DNA of 56,789 nucleotides from Roseomonas sp. E05 (lineage in GTDB: Bacteria; Pseudomonadota; Alphaproteobacteria; Acetobacterales; Acetobacteraceae). How positions within the stretch are numbered: the first letter of the stretch is position 1; every line of letters begins with the position of its first letter. Under the pieces are notes generated by a model, which saw nothing but the letters and a program-made list of their open reading frames with translations, was not told where the DNA came from and did no database searches. This document shows, one piece after another, positions 1 through 9,780 of the stretch. The translations under genes were made by a program, and so were the position numbers. Location of the stretch: positions 1 to 56,789 of the forward strand of contig NZ_JASIRT010000030.1 in NCBI RefSeq assembly GCF_030063475.1, written 5' to 3'.

Positions 1-66
1 TCGCTCGGGCGGCAACAGCGGCTCAATGACCAACCAGAGTTCATCTGAAATCAGGGGCTTCGCCAT
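1..66 (-). mobile_element. IS5-family transposase, N-terminal fragment at window edge
   Basis: Reading leftwards from an ATG at 66, the frame gives MAKPLISDELWLVIEPLLPP, the typical opening of IS5-family (IS427/IS1031-like) DDE transposases. It runs off the window, so completeness is unknown. Bases 67 to about 120 would be the outer end of the element; a CTAA/TTAG tetramer near 117-121 fits the YTAR-type target of this group, but I cannot define the terminal repeat without the other end. Bases 121-241 show nothing else. Confidence 0.75.
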
Positions 67-241
67 GCCCTTCAGATCGGCATAGCCCTACCGCTTTTCC
101 AGGTTTTGAAAGGTGCTCTTAGAATGTTTATCGCCACGACGTCGTCCCGGCGCCGCGCACCGGCAGCGAAGCACGAGCGCAGCAATCCCGCTGCCTCCGC
201 GGCCCCGTGCCCGAAGGAATGCCGCTGGTGCGGGAGCGCCG

Positions 242-1180
242 CTATGCCGCGGCATCCACGGCGGCCGTGCCGGCGGGGCAGGCCGAACGGAGAAAGGTGG
301 CCAGCTCCCTGAAAGCGGGAGCCCGCCCATCGGTGCGGCGCCAGGCCATGCCGATGGTCCGGCCTGCCGCGGCGCTGGCCAGCTCCTTCACCCGGACAAG
401 CTGGCCCAGCCGGCCCTGCTCACGGGTTGCGAGGAGGGGAAGCAGCGAATAGCCCTCTCCGGCGGCGATCATGTGCCGCAGCATCTCGAGGCTGCTGGCA
501 AAGCGCGCCTGGCGACCCGGCTGCCCCAGGCTGCAAAGCGAGAGGGCTTGTTCGCGTAGGCAATGGCCCTCCTCCAGCAGCAGCAGTTCGCTGCCCGCCA
601 AGTCGTCCAGTGCCAGAGATGGCTGCTCCGCGAGGGGGTGCTCGGCCGGGAGGACAGCCCGGAAGGGCTCAAAGAACAGCGCCTCCCCGGCCATGCCCCC
701 GACCGGAAGGGGCAGGGCGAGTAGCAGCGCATCAAGCTCGCCGCCTTGCAGGGACGAGATCAGGGCGGCGGTGTGCCCCTCCTGCAGGCGCAGCTGCAGC
801 TCTGGATACCGCTCTCGCAGCGCGCCCAGCTGGTCCGGCAGGTAGTAGGGGCCGAGCGTGGCGATCACGCCGAGCCGGAGCGGGCCGGCCAGGGGCGCCG
901 CTCGGCTGCGCGCCAGCTCCATCAGCGCGCGGGCACCGGTCAGCACCTCCCGGGCTTGCCGCAGCAGCACCTCGCCTTCCGGCGTCACCGTGATGCGCCG
1001 CGTCGTGCGCTCGAAGAGAGCGGTGCCGAGCAGGGCCTCGAGCTTGCGGACCTGCTCCGACAGCCCCGCCTGGCTTACCCCGCACCGCTCCGCTGCCCGG
1101 CCGAAATGGCCGAGCTCCGCGACCGCGACCGCATATTCGAGATCGCGCAGGGACAGGCCGGCGAGCGTCTGGGGAGGCAT
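242..1180 (-). CDS. oxyR: OxyR-type LysR hydrogen peroxide sensor
   Basis: A 312-residue LysR-family regulator. The N-terminal winged helix-turn-helix covers about residues 7-66 ([20 protein letters not shown]), followed by a substrate-binding-type domain. The OxyR signature [12 protein letters not shown] places two cysteines at about 207 and 216, the same nine-residue spacing as the peroxide-sensing pair of E. coli OxyR. By family knowledge, the oxidised form activates catalase and related genes. It is divergent from the catalase gene and shares a 115-bp intergenic region with it, the classic oxyR-kat layout, which implies direct control. The start is the ATG at 1180; upstream bases run into the shared promoter. 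Confidence 0.9.
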   Translation of the reverse strand: MPPQTLAGLSLRDLEYAVAVAELGHFGRAAERCGVSQAGLSEQVRKLEALLGTALFERTTRRITVTPEGEVLLRQAREVLTGARALMELARSRAAPLAGPLRLGVIATLGPYYLPDQLGALRERYPELQLRLQEGHTAALISSLQGGELDALLLALPLPVGGMAGEALFFEPFRAVLPAEHPLAEQPSLALDDLAGSELLLLEEGHCLREQALSLCSLGQPGRQARFASSLEMLRHMIAAGEGYSLLPLLATREQGRLGQLVRVKELASAAAGRTIGMAWRRTDGRAPAFRELATFLRSACPAGTAAVDAAA

Positions 1181-1295
1181 GGATCATAGGTATCGCCGAA
1201 TAATCTGCCCGGAAAGATCGAATTTACCTGCTCCTCGCCTCATCCCAGGATGCGTCGTGCCGATGGCGGAAGTTTCAGAGAGGAAGAGCGACCCC
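1181..1295. promoter_or_regulatory. oxyR-catalase divergent promoter region
   Basis: This 115-bp region separates the two divergent genes. It holds an ATAG tetramer at 1186-1189 and AT-richer sequence over about 1190-1230, compatible with one or more OxyR half sites, but I could not fit a full four-site OxyR pattern. It must contain both promoters. A purine-rich stretch (GAGAGGAAG, about 1278-1286) precedes the catalase ATG by roughly 10 bases and probably serves as its ribosome binding site. Confidence 0.5.
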
Positions 1296-2804
1296 ATGTC
1301 CGACCACACCTCGCGCCCGGTGCTGACCAGCACGGCCGGTGCCCCGGTTGCCGACAACCAGAACAGCGTCACCGCCGGCCCGCGCGGTCCGGTCCTGCTG
1401 CAGGACTTCCAGCTGATGGAGAAGCTGGCGCACCAGAACCGCGAGCGCATCCCTGAGCGCGTGGTGCATGCCAAGGGCTCCGGTGCCTATGGCACGCTGA
1501 CCATCACGGGCGACATCACCAGGTACACCCGTGCCAAGGTCTTCCAGCCCGGCAAGGTGACGGAGACGCTGCTGCGCTTTTCCACCGTCGCTGGCGAGCG
1601 TGGCGCGGCCGATGCCGAGCGCGATGTGCGCGGCTTCGCCCTGAAGTTCTACACGGAGGAGGGCAACTGGGATCTGGTCGGCAACAACACCCCGGTCTTC
1701 TTTATCCGCGATCCCATGAAGTTCCCGGACTTCATCCGCACCCAGAAGCGCCACCCGCGCACCAACATGCGCAGCCCGACGGCGATGTGGGACTTCTGGT
1801 CCCTCTCGCCGGAGAGCTTGCATCAGGTGACCATTCTGATGAGCGACCGCGGACTGCCGCAGAATTACCGCGCCATGAACGGCTATGGCAGCCACACCTA
1901 TTCCTTTTGGAATGATGCCGGCGAGCGCTACTGGGTGAAGTTCCACTTCAAGTCCATGCAGGGCATCAGCACCTGGACGAATGCGGAAGCGAACGCCGTG
2001 ATCGCCGAGGACCGCGAGAGCGCCCAGCGCGACCTGTACGAGTCGATTGAGAACGGCCGCTTCCCGCGCTGGCGCGTCTGCGTGCAGATCATGCCGGAGG
2101 CCGACGCCGACAAGCACTGGTACAACCCCTTCGACCTGACGAAGGTCTGGCCGCATGCGGACTACCCGCTGATCGAAGTGGGCGTGCTGGAGCTGAACCG
2201 GAACCCCGAGCATTACTTCGCGGAGATCGAGCAGGCCTCCTTCTCGCCCTCCAACGTGGTGCCAGGCATCGGCTATTCCCCGGACAAGGTGCTGCAGGGG
2301 CGTCTCTTCGCCTATGCGGATGCGCATCGCTACCGCGTCGGCACGCATTACGAGGCGCTGCCGGTGAACCGCCCGCGCTGCCCGGTGAACCATTACCACG
2401 CGGATGGCGCAATGCGCTTTGACGCGCCGAAGGGGACCGATGCGTATTACGAGCCGAACTCCTTCAACGGCCCGGCCGAGCAGCTCTCCGCCAAGGAGCC
2501 GCCGCTGCGCATCAGCGGCGATGCGGACCACTACGACCACCGCGACGGCAATGACGACTACCGTCAGCCCGGCGACCTCTTCCGCCTGATGACGCCCGAG
2601 CAGCAGAACCGGCTCTTCGAGAACATCGCCGGCGCCATGCAGGGCGTGCCGCGCTTCATCATCGACCGGCAGATGGAGCATTTCCGCCGCGCCGACCCGG
2701 CCTATGCCGCCGGCGTGGAGGACGCGATCCGGCGCATCCACACCGCCCCGGCCTCGGCGCCCACCACAGCCGCAGACGTCGCCCCGGTTCGGGCGGCGGA
2801 ATAA
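1296..2804 (+). CDS. katA: Monofunctional haem catalase (clade 3 type)
   Basis: A 502-residue haem catalase that breaks H2O2 down to water and oxygen. The distal histidine lies in [12 protein letters not shown] (about H58), the distal asparagine in [13 protein letters not shown] (about N131), and the proximal haem-ligand tyrosine in [13 protein letters not shown] (about Y340). Length and motifs fit small-subunit catalases. The frame is open far upstream, but the ATG at 1296 begins a standard catalase N terminus and has an upstream GAGAGGAAG, so I chose it. OxyR is encoded divergently. The haem genes hemC and hemH follow on the same strand after an 84-bp gap, which suggests matched haem supply. 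Confidence 0.93.
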   Translation: MSDHTSRPVLTSTAGAPVADNQNSVTAGPRGPVLLQDFQLMEKLAHQNRERIPERVVHAKGSGAYGTLTITGDITRYTRAKVFQPGKVTETLLRFSTVAGERGAADAERDVRGFALKFYTEEGNWDLVGNNTPVFFIRDPMKFPDFIRTQKRHPRTNMRSPTAMWDFWSLSPESLHQVTILMSDRGLPQNYRAMNGYGSHTYSFWNDAGERYWVKFHFKSMQGISTWTNAEANAVIAEDRESAQRDLYESIENGRFPRWRVCVQIMPEADADKHWYNPFDLTKVWPHADYPLIEVGVLELNRNPEHYFAEIEQASFSPSNVVPGIGYSPDKVLQGRLFAYADAHRYRVGTHYEALPVNRPRCPVNHYHADGAMRFDAPKGTDAYYEPNSFNGPAEQLSAKEPPLRISGDADHYDHRDGNDDYRQPGDLFRLMTPEQQNRLFENIAGAMQGVPRFIIDRQMEHFRRADPAYAAGVEDAIRRIHTAPASAPTTAADVAPVRAAE

Positions 2805-2888
2805 GCGTTGCGGGCCGGGGAGGGGCCTAGCCTCTCCCCGACCATCGCCCGGTCTGACGTGCATCCCTCCGCCTGCGAGTGTCCCGCG

Positions 2889-3851
2889 ATGTCTGCTGCT
2901 CTGAAGCCGGTCCCCCATGAAGCCGCCCTTCTGGCCGGCACCCGCGGCTCCCCCCTGGCCCTCGTGCAGACCCGCATGGTGCTGAAGGCGCTGCGGGAGG
3001 CGGGCGAGCCCGCGCCGCTCGATGCCCTGCCCCTCACCACGACGGGGGATGCGGAGCAGCGCCAGCACCTGGCCGATCTCGGCGGCAAGGGCCTGTTCGC
3101 CAAGGAGATTCATGAGGCGCTGCTGGACGGGCATGTGGACTTCGCCGTCCACAGCCTGAAGGACCTTGAGACCGAGCTGCCGCCGGGTGTCGTCATCGCC
3201 GCCGTGCTCCCGCGGGAGGATGTGCTGGATGTCATCATCCTCGCACCCGACTGCCCGCCCGACGAACGGCGCGTGCCCCTTTGCGGCCTGCCCGTCGGGG
3301 CACGGATCGGCACCGCCTCCGCCCGCCGCGTGGCGCAGCTCCGCCACCTCCGGCCGGATCTCCGCTTCGGCCTCATGCGCGGCAACGTACAGACCCGGCT
3401 GCGCAAGCTGGAATCCGGCGACTTCGCCGCCACCATCCTCGCCATGGCCGGGCTGCGCCGCCTGGGGCTGGATGGCCGGGCCGCCCTGGTGCTGGAGCCG
3501 GAGACGATGCTCCCGGCGGCGGGCCAGGGCATCATCGCCATCACCGCGCGGGCCGAGGACGGGGTCATGCGCGCAAGGCTCGCCGCCATCGACGATGCGC
3601 CCGCCCATCTCGCCGCCATCGCGGAACGCGCCCTGGTGGCAGCGCTGGACGGATCCTGCCGCAGCCCCATCGCGGCCCATGCCCGGCTGCTACCCGGGAA
3701 CCGTCTCCACATCACCGGCCTCGTTGCCCGCGAGGACGGCTCCTTCCTCCTGCGCCGCAGCCTGGAGGGCGATGCCGCGGAGGCCGCGCGCCTCGGCACC
3801 GCCCTGGGCGAAGAGCTGCGCGCCGACAGCCCGGCGGATCTCTTCGGATGA
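2889..3851 (+). CDS. hemC: Hydroxymethylbilane synthase (porphobilinogen deaminase)
   Basis: Joins four porphobilinogens into hydroxymethylbilane in cytosolic tetrapyrrole synthesis. The 320-residue product opens with the AGTRGSPLALVQT motif (about 17-28), has HSLKDLETELPPG (about 88-100), and carries the dipyrromethane-cofactor cysteine in LDGSCRSPI (about C257). The usual glycine before that serine is kept; the family form is GGC, here GSC. The start is the ATG at 2889, because upstream codons do not look like the family. Its TGA overlaps the hemH ATG (ATGA), so the two are translationally coupled. The position after a catalase gene suggests a haem-supply role in oxidative stress, possibly as a second copy. 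Confidence 0.92.
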   Translation: MSAALKPVPHEAALLAGTRGSPLALVQTRMVLKALREAGEPAPLDALPLTTTGDAEQRQHLADLGGKGLFAKEIHEALLDGHVDFAVHSLKDLETELPPGVVIAAVLPREDVLDVIILAPDCPPDERRVPLCGLPVGARIGTASARRVAQLRHLRPDLRFGLMRGNVQTRLRKLESGDFAATILAMAGLRRLGLDGRAALVLEPETMLPAAGQGIIAITARAEDGVMRARLAAIDDAPAHLAAIAERALVAALDGSCRSPIAAHARLLPGNRLHITGLVAREDGSFLLRRSLEGDAAEAARLGTALGEELRADSPADLFG

Positions 3852-4894
3852 GCCATATTCCACCGCGCCCCAGCTTCAGGCCCGCCCTGGATGCGCGGAC
3901 CTCGTCGCATCAAGGGCGCATCGGCGTCCTGCTGGTCAATCTCGGTACGCCGGACTCCCCTGGCTACCGCGACGTCCGCCGCTACCTCTCGGAGTTCCTC
4001 TCGGACCGGCGGGTGATCGAGAACAATCCGCTCTGGTGGCAGCCCTTGCTGCAAGGGATCATCCTGACCAGCCGTCCCTTCCGCAGCGGTGCCGCCTATG
4101 CACGCATCTGGCACAAGCCCACCGATGAAAGCCCGCTGCGCCTCCACACGCGCCGCCAGGCCGCGCTGCTGCAGGAGGCCATGGGCGACGGCGGCCTGCT
4201 GGTGGACTGGGCGATGCGCTACGGTCGCCCCACTATCGCCGATCGGCTGAGCACGCTGCAGGAGGCCGGCTGCGACCGGATTCTCGTGGTGCCGCTCTAT
4301 CCCCAGTACAGCGCGACCACGACCGCCACGGTGAACGATGCCGTCTTCCGCGCCCTGCTGGCGACGCGCCGGCAACCGGCGCTGCGGATCGCCCCCTCTT
4401 TTCCCGACCACCCCGGCTACATCGCCGCCCTGGCCGCCTCCGTGCAGGCGCACTTGGCGGGGCTGGAGGCACGGCCGGAGGTGATCCTCGCCTCCTATCA
4501 CGGGCAGCCGCTGCGCTATGCCCGGGCGGGCGACTCCTATCCGGAGGAGTGCCTACGGACCACGGCCGCCCTGCGGACGGCGCTCGGGCTTTCCGGGGAC
4601 GAGATGCCGATGACCTTCCAGTCCCGCTTCGGCCGGGAAGCCTGGCTGACCCCCGCGACGGACGAGACGATGCAGGCATTGGCCCGGCGCGGCGTGCGGC
4701 GCATCGCCGTCATCTGCCCCGGCTTCGTCGCCGACTGCATCGAGACGCTGGACGAGATCGGCCACGAGCTGCGCGACAGCTTCGAGGCTGCGGGTGGGGA
4801 GGCGCTGACGCTGGTGCCCTGCCTGAACAGCGGCCCCGCCGCCATCGGGCTGCTGCAGGACATCGTGGCACGGGAGCTCGCCGGCTGGACCTGA
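3848..4894 (+). CDS. hemH: Ferrochelatase
   Basis: Inserts Fe2+ into protoporphyrin IX, the last step of haem synthesis, usually at the inner membrane. The 348-residue product has the N-terminal GVLLVNLGTPDSP motif (about 24-36), the active-site region SYHGQPLRYARAGDSYPEEC, FQSRFGREAWLTPATDE, and the C-terminal CPGFVADCIETLDEI. The catalytic histidine is the one in YHGQP. The start overlaps the hemC stop by four bases. Pairing of an early and the last haem enzyme behind a catalase gene is notable, since hemC and hemH are usually apart. Confidence 0.93.
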   Translation: MSHIPPRPSFRPALDARTSSHQGRIGVLLVNLGTPDSPGYRDVRRYLSEFLSDRRVIENNPLWWQPLLQGIILTSRPFRSGAAYARIWHKPTDESPLRLHTRRQAALLQEAMGDGGLLVDWAMRYGRPTIADRLSTLQEAGCDRILVVPLYPQYSATTTATVNDAVFRALLATRRQPALRIAPSFPDHPGYIAALAASVQAHLAGLEARPEVILASYHGQPLRYARAGDSYPEECLRTTAALRTALGLSGDEMPMTFQSRFGREAWLTPATDETMQALARRGVRRIAVICPGFVADCIETLDEIGHELRDSFEAAGGEALTLVPCLNSGPAAIGLLQDIVARELAGWT

Positions 4895-5255
4895 GCGGCG
4901 GCATGCGCCGGAGGCGAAGCGGGAACGTGGCGAACGCGGGATCTTGAGAGTGGACTTCGGCACGTCAGAAGGACCAGCGGAGAAAATTCTCGGTCTGATG
5001 GAATATTCGCTCTTGGCAGGAGTCTCACTCCACGGGCGCATGCCTGCCGCGTAGATACCCTGATCGGCTGGAGCTTCGAATGCGTATTACGAGCGACACG
5101 GCCACTGTCGGCCTTCTCTGCAGCCACGGCTTCTCCAGCGGCCAGCGAGAACGTCGTGGGGTCCCGGATTGCCGGCATCGCCATTGGCGCCGTGACAAGG
5201 GATAGCAGCGGGTAACCCAACCACCGAACATCGAAGCGTCAACCCGAAGGCTATC
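4895..5255. other. Intergenic region without a supported gene
   Basis: These 361 bases contain no frame with family-like sequence or a credible ribosome binding site. The base composition is less GC-biased than the genes on either side. It probably carries the end of the hemC-hemH transcript and the promoter of the next gene; I see no clear hairpin terminator. Confidence 0.4.
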
Positions 5256-5723
5256 ATGCTCACGACCTATCTCAGAACGCTGCTCGGGGGCGCCGTCGGC
5301 CTCTGCGCCAATTTTCTCCTGCTCGGCATCGCCGATCGGATGGGCGTCGTTACGGCTCGCGGTGGCTTCCAGCGGCTTGTAAAGATGTGGACCGGCCCGG
5401 CCTTGCAGACATTGGGTGCCGACCGAATTTGGGCTGCATGCCATCTGCCGGACCCGGGCGGGCCGGTATTCACGAACGGGTTCAAAATCGTCGTCGGCCT
5501 GGTGTTCGCTGTGATTTATCAATGGATCAAGCCGCTTTTGCCGGGTGTCCCCCTGCAAAAGGGGCTGATCTACGCGGTGCTGGTTTGGATGATCAATGCC
5601 GGCATTGTCCTGCCAGCGTTGGGTCAGGGATTTGCGGGTATCAAAACCCTGAGTGTTGCGGGCATCATTCTCTTCGCGATCGCCCATACAGCGTTTTTCC
5701 TGGTGCTGGCGGCGATCGCCTAA
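5256..5723 (+). CDS. Small multi-span membrane protein, unknown function
   Basis: The 155-residue product has about four hydrophobic segments (roughly residues 7-25, 74-92, 103-124 and 132-154) with little polar sequence between the last three. I recognise no family motif. Codon use matches that of its neighbours and the hydrophobic periodicity is convincing, so I treat it as a real gene. It stands alone, with non-coding stretches on both sides. Function cannot be inferred from context. Confidence 0.6.
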   Translation: MLTTYLRTLLGGAVGLCANFLLLGIADRMGVVTARGGFQRLVKMWTGPALQTLGADRIWAACHLPDPGGPVFTNGFKIVVGLVFAVIYQWIKPLLPGVPLQKGLIYAVLVWMINAGIVLPALGQGFAGIKTLSVAGIILFAIAHTAFFLVLAAIA

Positions 5724-5952
5724 CCTCGCGAACGAGAGAAGCCTAGCCGCTCCTGCAATTGCTACGCACAGACCAAGTCACTGGAAGCTCACGCGCACGC
5801 TCCGGCCTTCCGCGCTTGCGTAGTCGGAGGTCGCACAGCAGAATCGAACGGATCCCGGACCGCTCACATTGCCGCCGCCGTGGCAGGGCTCGCCGACGGC
5901 CGGGTGCGGGCGGTCGGTTACGCAGTTCTTGGAGTTGGCCGCTCGGCCCGCG
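5724..5952. other. Intergenic region, nothing recognised
   Basis: The region between the membrane-protein gene and the HxlR regulator shows no supported gene, repeat or terminator. Short open frames here have unlikely composition and no homology that I recognise. Confidence 0.35.
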
Positions 5953-6333
5953 TTACGTCCTGGCCAGCATCTCGCTGGAACGCGACCATTCCACCAGGGA
6001 CAAGAAGACCGGTTTCAACGCGTAGGCCTTCTCAGTCAGCGCGTACTCAACTCGCGGCGGGTTTTCCGGATAAGCTGTCCTCGTGACCAACTGATCGGCC
6101 TCGAGTGCCCTGAGCTGCGCCGTCAGCATGTGTTGCGTGATGTCCGGCAGCGCGCGCCGCATCTCTCCGAAGCGCAATGGACCGGCAAGCAGCACCCACA
6201 TGATCTCGGCCTTCCACCGCCCGGTGAGGGCCTTCATGGCATGGCGGAATGCCTTCAGTTCCGCCGCTGAGCATGCGCAGCCTTCTCTGTCGTTCGCACT
6301 GGCTTCCGCTTCCAGGGTGGTATGATTTTCCAT
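5953..6333 (-). CDS. HxlR-family winged-helix transcriptional regulator
   Basis: The 126-residue product has the HxlR/DUF24 core: GRWKAEIMWVLLAGPLRFGEM, then TQHMLTAQLRALEADQLV, then the wing PRVEYALTEKAYAL. An N-terminal CACS (about residues 18-21) precedes it. Many HxlR proteins sense quinones, aldehydes or oxidants through such a cysteine; that is a family inference. It is divergent from an NmrA-type oxidoreductase gene with only 40 bp between the starts, the usual regulator-target layout, so it probably represses that gene. I chose the ATG at 6333 because upstream sequence in frame overlaps the divergent gene. Confidence 0.85.
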   Translation of the reverse strand: MENHTTLEAEASANDREGCACSAAELKAFRHAMKALTGRWKAEIMWVLLAGPLRFGEMRRALPDITQHMLTAQLRALEADQLVTRTAYPENPPRVEYALTEKAYALKPVFLSLVEWSRSSEMLART

Positions 6334-6373
6334 CCTACTTGTCCGGCACCGTGTTGCAGGTGATTTACATACC

Positions 6374-7231
6374 ATGAGCGACGCGGCATCGAAGACGATC
6401 GTTATCCTGGGAGCTACCGGGCAGCAGGGCGGGGGAGTGGTTCGTGCGCTCCTCGCCGATGGCCGGTGGAATCTCCGGGCCCTGTCCCGGAACCCGAACT
6501 CGGATGCGGCCCATCGCCTGGCGGCGCGCGGCGTCGAGGTTATCGCAGCGGACATGGATGATCTGGCTGCCATGCGGGCCGCCTTCAAAGGCGCCCATGG
6601 CGTCTACTCCGTCCAGGGCACCGACCAAGGAGGTGAGGCGGAGACGCGCCGCGGCATCGCCGTCGCGGAGGCCGCACGCGCTGCCGAAGTTGCACACTTC
6701 ATCTATGCGTCGGTGGGCGGCGCGGACCGGCGCTCCGCGGTGCCTCACTTCGAGAGCAAGTGGCGGGTCGAGGAGCATGTGCGGCGCATCGGCCTGCCCG
6801 CGAGCATCGTCCGGCCTGTCTTTTTCATGGACAACTTCGTGAAGCCTTCCATGCGGGTCGTGCTACTGGCGCTCCTACGGAACTACGTGCCCGCAAACAA
6901 GCCACTTCAGATGATCGCGGTGGCTGACATCGGGCACTGGGTGGCGCGAGCCTTTGGTGACCCAGCGGCTTTCATCGGCAAGGCAGAGGAGATCGCGGGC
7001 GATGAACTGACCCGTGCGCAGATTGCCGCCGCACTCAAGCGCCATGGTCTGTTCGCCGGACTTCCGTTCGGCGTACCGAGGCTGCTGCTGCGTCCTCTGC
7101 CGGCAGACGTGCGCCGAATGTTCGAGTGGTTCGGCGAGTCCGGCTACGCGGCCGACATTCCGGCGTTGAGGGCACGCCACCCCCGCCCCATGACGTTCGA
7201 GGAATGGCTTTCCGCGCCGAGGACGTCATGA
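6374..7231 (+). CDS. NmrA-like NAD(P)-binding protein
   Basis: The 285-residue product has an N-terminal Rossmann fold with the atypical-SDR dinucleotide motif LGATGQQGG (about residues 12-20), followed by SRNP and an NmrA-like body (YASVGGADRRSAVPHFESKWRVEEHVR). NmrA-like proteins act as redox sensors or quinone/NADPH reductases. This one keeps a lysine in ESKWRVE but lacks the classical YxxxK catalytic pair, as is usual for the group. It is divergent from an HxlR regulator that probably controls it. Confidence 0.82.
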   Translation: MSDAASKTIVILGATGQQGGGVVRALLADGRWNLRALSRNPNSDAAHRLAARGVEVIAADMDDLAAMRAAFKGAHGVYSVQGTDQGGEAETRRGIAVAEAARAAEVAHFIYASVGGADRRSAVPHFESKWRVEEHVRRIGLPASIVRPVFFMDNFVKPSMRVVLLALLRNYVPANKPLQMIAVADIGHWVARAFGDPAAFIGKAEEIAGDELTRAQIAAALKRHGLFAGLPFGVPRLLLRPLPADVRRMFEWFGESGYAADIPALRARHPRPMTFEEWLSAPRTS

Positions 7232-7328
7232 TCGTCGAGACGTGTTCCCTGTGAGCAGCGTGCCGGGACCATCGACGATGGAGGCAAGGACAGCTGATCC
7301 ATAACCACGCCTGCTCTAGACCCGGGCT

Positions 7329-8039
7329 TCACGCTGTCCTGCGCGAGGGGAGAGGCGGCCTTACGGAACTGACGCCGCTGTGACGCTCATCGACTGCCGC
7401 GGAAGCGGAGCTCTGCTTCTCCCGACGACGCTGGAGCCGAATGCGGCAGAGGAGAAGACCTGCCACAATGGCGGCGTAGATTACCGGCTCCATGGGCCAG
7501 GACTTCACCGACAATAGGAAATGTACCGCCGCTAGGGCGGCCACGACATAGACCAGTTTGTGAAGGCCACGCCACCTGTTTCCAAGCCGGCGGATAGCGT
7601 AGCGGTTCGACGTCACGGCCAGCGGCACGAGGAGTAGCAGCCCCACAAAGCCAATGGTCAGGTAGAGATGGTTGAGAATGTTGGCCCCGATGGCCGCCCA
7701 GTCCAACGACTGGTCGAGGATGGCGTAGGCAGCGGCATGCAGGAGTACGTAGTAGAAGGCGAGGAGCCCGACAGCGCGGCGGAAGCGCAGAAGGTTAACG
7801 CCAGCCAGCTGGCGCAAGGGTGTGATGGAGAGGCCGAGGATGAGCAAGCGCAAGGCCCATAGGCCAAGCCGGTATTCCAGCTCCAGCACGGGATCGGCGC
7901 CGAGACCGTCCGTGACGGCGAGAAATGCTGTCCAGATGAGCGGAAGGAAGCCCGCCGCATAACAGGCCAGTACCGGCATTCTCATCGTGGCCTGGTTGAG
8001 CCATCGTGATGTGTGGCCCGGAACGCAAGCTATGGCCAT
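7329..8039 (-). CDS. msrQ: MsrQ, haem-binding membrane subunit of MsrPQ
   Basis: The 236-residue inner-membrane protein belongs to the ferric-reductase-like transmembrane (YedZ) family. It has about six hydrophobic helices, with conserved histidines in YYVLLHAAAY and WRGLHKLVYVVAALAAVHFLL that would bind haem b. It passes electrons to periplasmic MsrP, which reduces oxidised methionines. The start shares one base with the msrP stop (TGATG), so the two form a tight operon. The first ~20 residues before MRMPVLACYAAG are poorly hydrophobic, so the true start could be an internal ATG. Confidence 0.85.
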   Translation of the reverse strand: MAIACVPGHTSRWLNQATMRMPVLACYAAGFLPLIWTAFLAVTDGLGADPVLELEYRLGLWALRLLILGLSITPLRQLAGVNLLRFRRAVGLLAFYYVLLHAAAYAILDQSLDWAAIGANILNHLYLTIGFVGLLLLVPLAVTSNRYAIRRLGNRWRGLHKLVYVVAALAAVHFLLSVKSWPMEPVIYAAIVAGLLLCRIRLQRRREKQSSASAAVDERHSGVSSVRPPLPSRRTA

Positions 8040-8977
8040 CAGAAACTCGCCCTCAGGTCCAGACCGGAATAGAGGCCTGCGACCTGATCGCCGTAGCCGT
8101 TGAACATCAATGTCGGCTTGCGTCGGCCGAAGAAGCCGGATCCGATGACGCGCTCCGTTGCCTGGCTCCAGCGTGGATGGTCGACCTGTGGGTTGACGTT
8201 TGCGTAGAAGCCATACTCGTGTGGCGCTTGGTTGTTCCAGCTGGTTGGAGGCTGTTGTTCGACAAGGCGGATGCCGACGATCGCCTTGATACCCTTGAAC
8301 CCGTATTTCCAGGGCAGAACGAGGCGCAGGGGTGCGCCATTCTGGTTTGGCAGCGTCTCGCCATAGAGACCGACCGCCAGAGTTGCGAGCGGATGCATGG
8401 CCTCATCGAGCCGCAGCCCCTCGACATAGGGCCAGTCCAACGTCTGGAACAGCCCGGCCTGGCCCCGCATCTCGGACGGACGCACGAGCGTCTTGAAGGC
8501 CACGAATTTCGCCGAACCCTGCGGATCGGCGCGCTTCAGCACCTCGGCGAGCGGGATACCGACCCACGGAATCACCATGGACCATGCTTCCACACAGCGG
8601 TGTCTGAAGATGCGATCCTCAAGCGTATAGGGCTTGATGAAATCTTCGAGCTGATATTCGGCCGGCCTGTTGACGAGCCCGTCCACTTTCACTGTCCAGG
8701 GACGGGTGGTCAGCCCGCCGGCATGGGCCTTCGGGTCGGACTTACTGGTCCCAAACTCATAATAGTTGTTGTAGCTCGTGATGTCGCCGAGGCTCGTCGG
8801 GGCTTCATCCGTGGAGAAGTGGCTCCGCGCACGCTCAGGCTGCGCGGCCCGACCACCTGCCGGAAAGCCCGCACCGAGCGCCATCCCGGCGGCGGCCAGC
8901 AGCGTTCGCCGGGAGACGTAGGCCTCCTTGGGCGTGATCTCCGAACCGGGAATCTTGGGGACAGAGAAGTGCACCAT
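8039..8977 (-). CDS. msrP: MsrP, periplasmic methionine sulfoxide reductase (Mo enzyme)
   Basis: The 312-residue molybdopterin protein repairs methionine sulfoxide in envelope proteins. It has a Tat-type N terminus: SRR at about residues 22-24 followed by [13 protein letters not shown]. The molybdenum-ligand cysteine lies in [17 protein letters not shown] (about C128). The C-terminal part, with [11 protein letters not shown] and [12 protein letters not shown], is family-like. It is the first gene of the msrP-msrQ operon. It fits the oxidative-stress theme of the left segment. Confidence 0.92.
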   Translation of the reverse strand: MVHFSVPKIPGSEITPKEAYVSRRTLLAAAGMALGAGFPAGGRAAQPERARSHFSTDEAPTSLGDITSYNNYYEFGTSKSDPKAHAGGLTTRPWTVKVDGLVNRPAEYQLEDFIKPYTLEDRIFRHRCVEAWSMVIPWVGIPLAEVLKRADPQGSAKFVAFKTLVRPSEMRGQAGLFQTLDWPYVEGLRLDEAMHPLATLAVGLYGETLPNQNGAPLRLVLPWKYGFKGIKAIVGIRLVEQQPPTSWNNQAPHEYGFYANVNPQVDHPRWSQATERVIGSGFFGRRKPTLMFNGYGDQVAGLYSGLDLRASF

Positions 8978-9239
8978 GGCAGTAACCTCCGGTCGCTCAG
9001 GCGAGTGCTCGGCATGACGCTGAGCATCGTCAGAATAGATGCCGCTTTGATTGAGTTATTCCCGGCCGAACGGGGAAGCCGGGCTTCTTGTGTCGCGGCT
9101 GAGCCGCCGCCCGAGGTCGGCGGGAGACGTGGCCCGTCTCCCGCTTCACTTACCGGACTAGGCCGTCGGGCAGGGGCTGCCTCTCTCGGCGTCAGGATCA
9201 GGAGTTCTGCGGACAGGCAACGTCACAGGAGATGCGGCG

Positions 9240-9482
9240 TCAGGCGTGCTGACCGCCGCCACCCGTTGCCCCGCTTTGCTCGAGACTTTCCACGGGGCTC
9301 TGCTGGACCGCAGCTATGCTTGCCAGCGGAGTGCGGCTCGTATCCGTCGGCCAGGAACCGACGGCGGTCGGGCCGGGAATGTACTCTCCGTCGGCAAGGG
9401 CGTGGCTCGCGGCCAAAGGACTCAACAGCGCAGCGAGAAGCCCGAGGGCGCGGAGCGCGCGGGGGACGTTCAGGGAAAGCAT
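9240..9482 (-). CDS. Small exported protein, unknown function
   Basis: The 80-residue product starts with a good Sec signal peptide: a basic start, a hydrophobic stretch (LGLLAALLSPLA) and a probable cleavage after SHALA at about residue 29-30. The mature part is only about 50 residues, rich in Ser, Thr, Gly and Pro, and ends in GGGGQHA. AGGA lies about nine bases before the ATG on the minus strand. No family recognised. It lies on the msrPQ strand but 260 bp upstream of msrP. Confidence 0.55.
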   Translation of the reverse strand: MLSLNVPRALRALGLLAALLSPLAASHALADGEYIPGPTAVGSWPTDTSRTPLASIAAVQQSPVESLEQSGATGGGGQHA

Positions 9483-9780
9483 GGGTCGTTATCCTGTGTA
9501 GAAGCGGCGGCAGCCAGTGCCGTCGCTGCAGAGACGCCGATCTCGGCGCTTCTATTCCGTCATGCCGCCGTTCATAATCGAAGCGCAGGAAGACGTTCCT
9601 GGTGGGCACCCCAGGTCGTCAATTTGCTGGTCGGTCACTGCTACGAGGGGGCGGTCATGCCGCTTCGCCCGGACCGAGGCTTCCGGCGAGGTCCGATGAG
9701 CGGTGTCCGCTGGACCGGTGGTATCGCTATCGATCGTCTAGCACCTTGTTGTGGCTCGAGCGGCACCGTAGAAGCCCGGC
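9483..9780. other. Intergenic region without a supported gene
   Basis: About 300 bases before the HU-like gene. The short frames on either strand have no family-like content. This may be the junction between the stress segment and the plasmid backbone, but I see no insertion-sequence ends or direct repeats that would prove it. Confidence 0.35.

Noticed and set aside
1275-3680. Long open frame antisense to the catalase and hemC genes
   Set aside because: A product of GC-rich codon bias; no family-like sequence, while the plus-strand genes have intact catalytic motifs.
9483-9780. Insertion-sequence remnant before the HU-like gene
   Set aside because: No transposase motif or inverted ends found; only weak frames.
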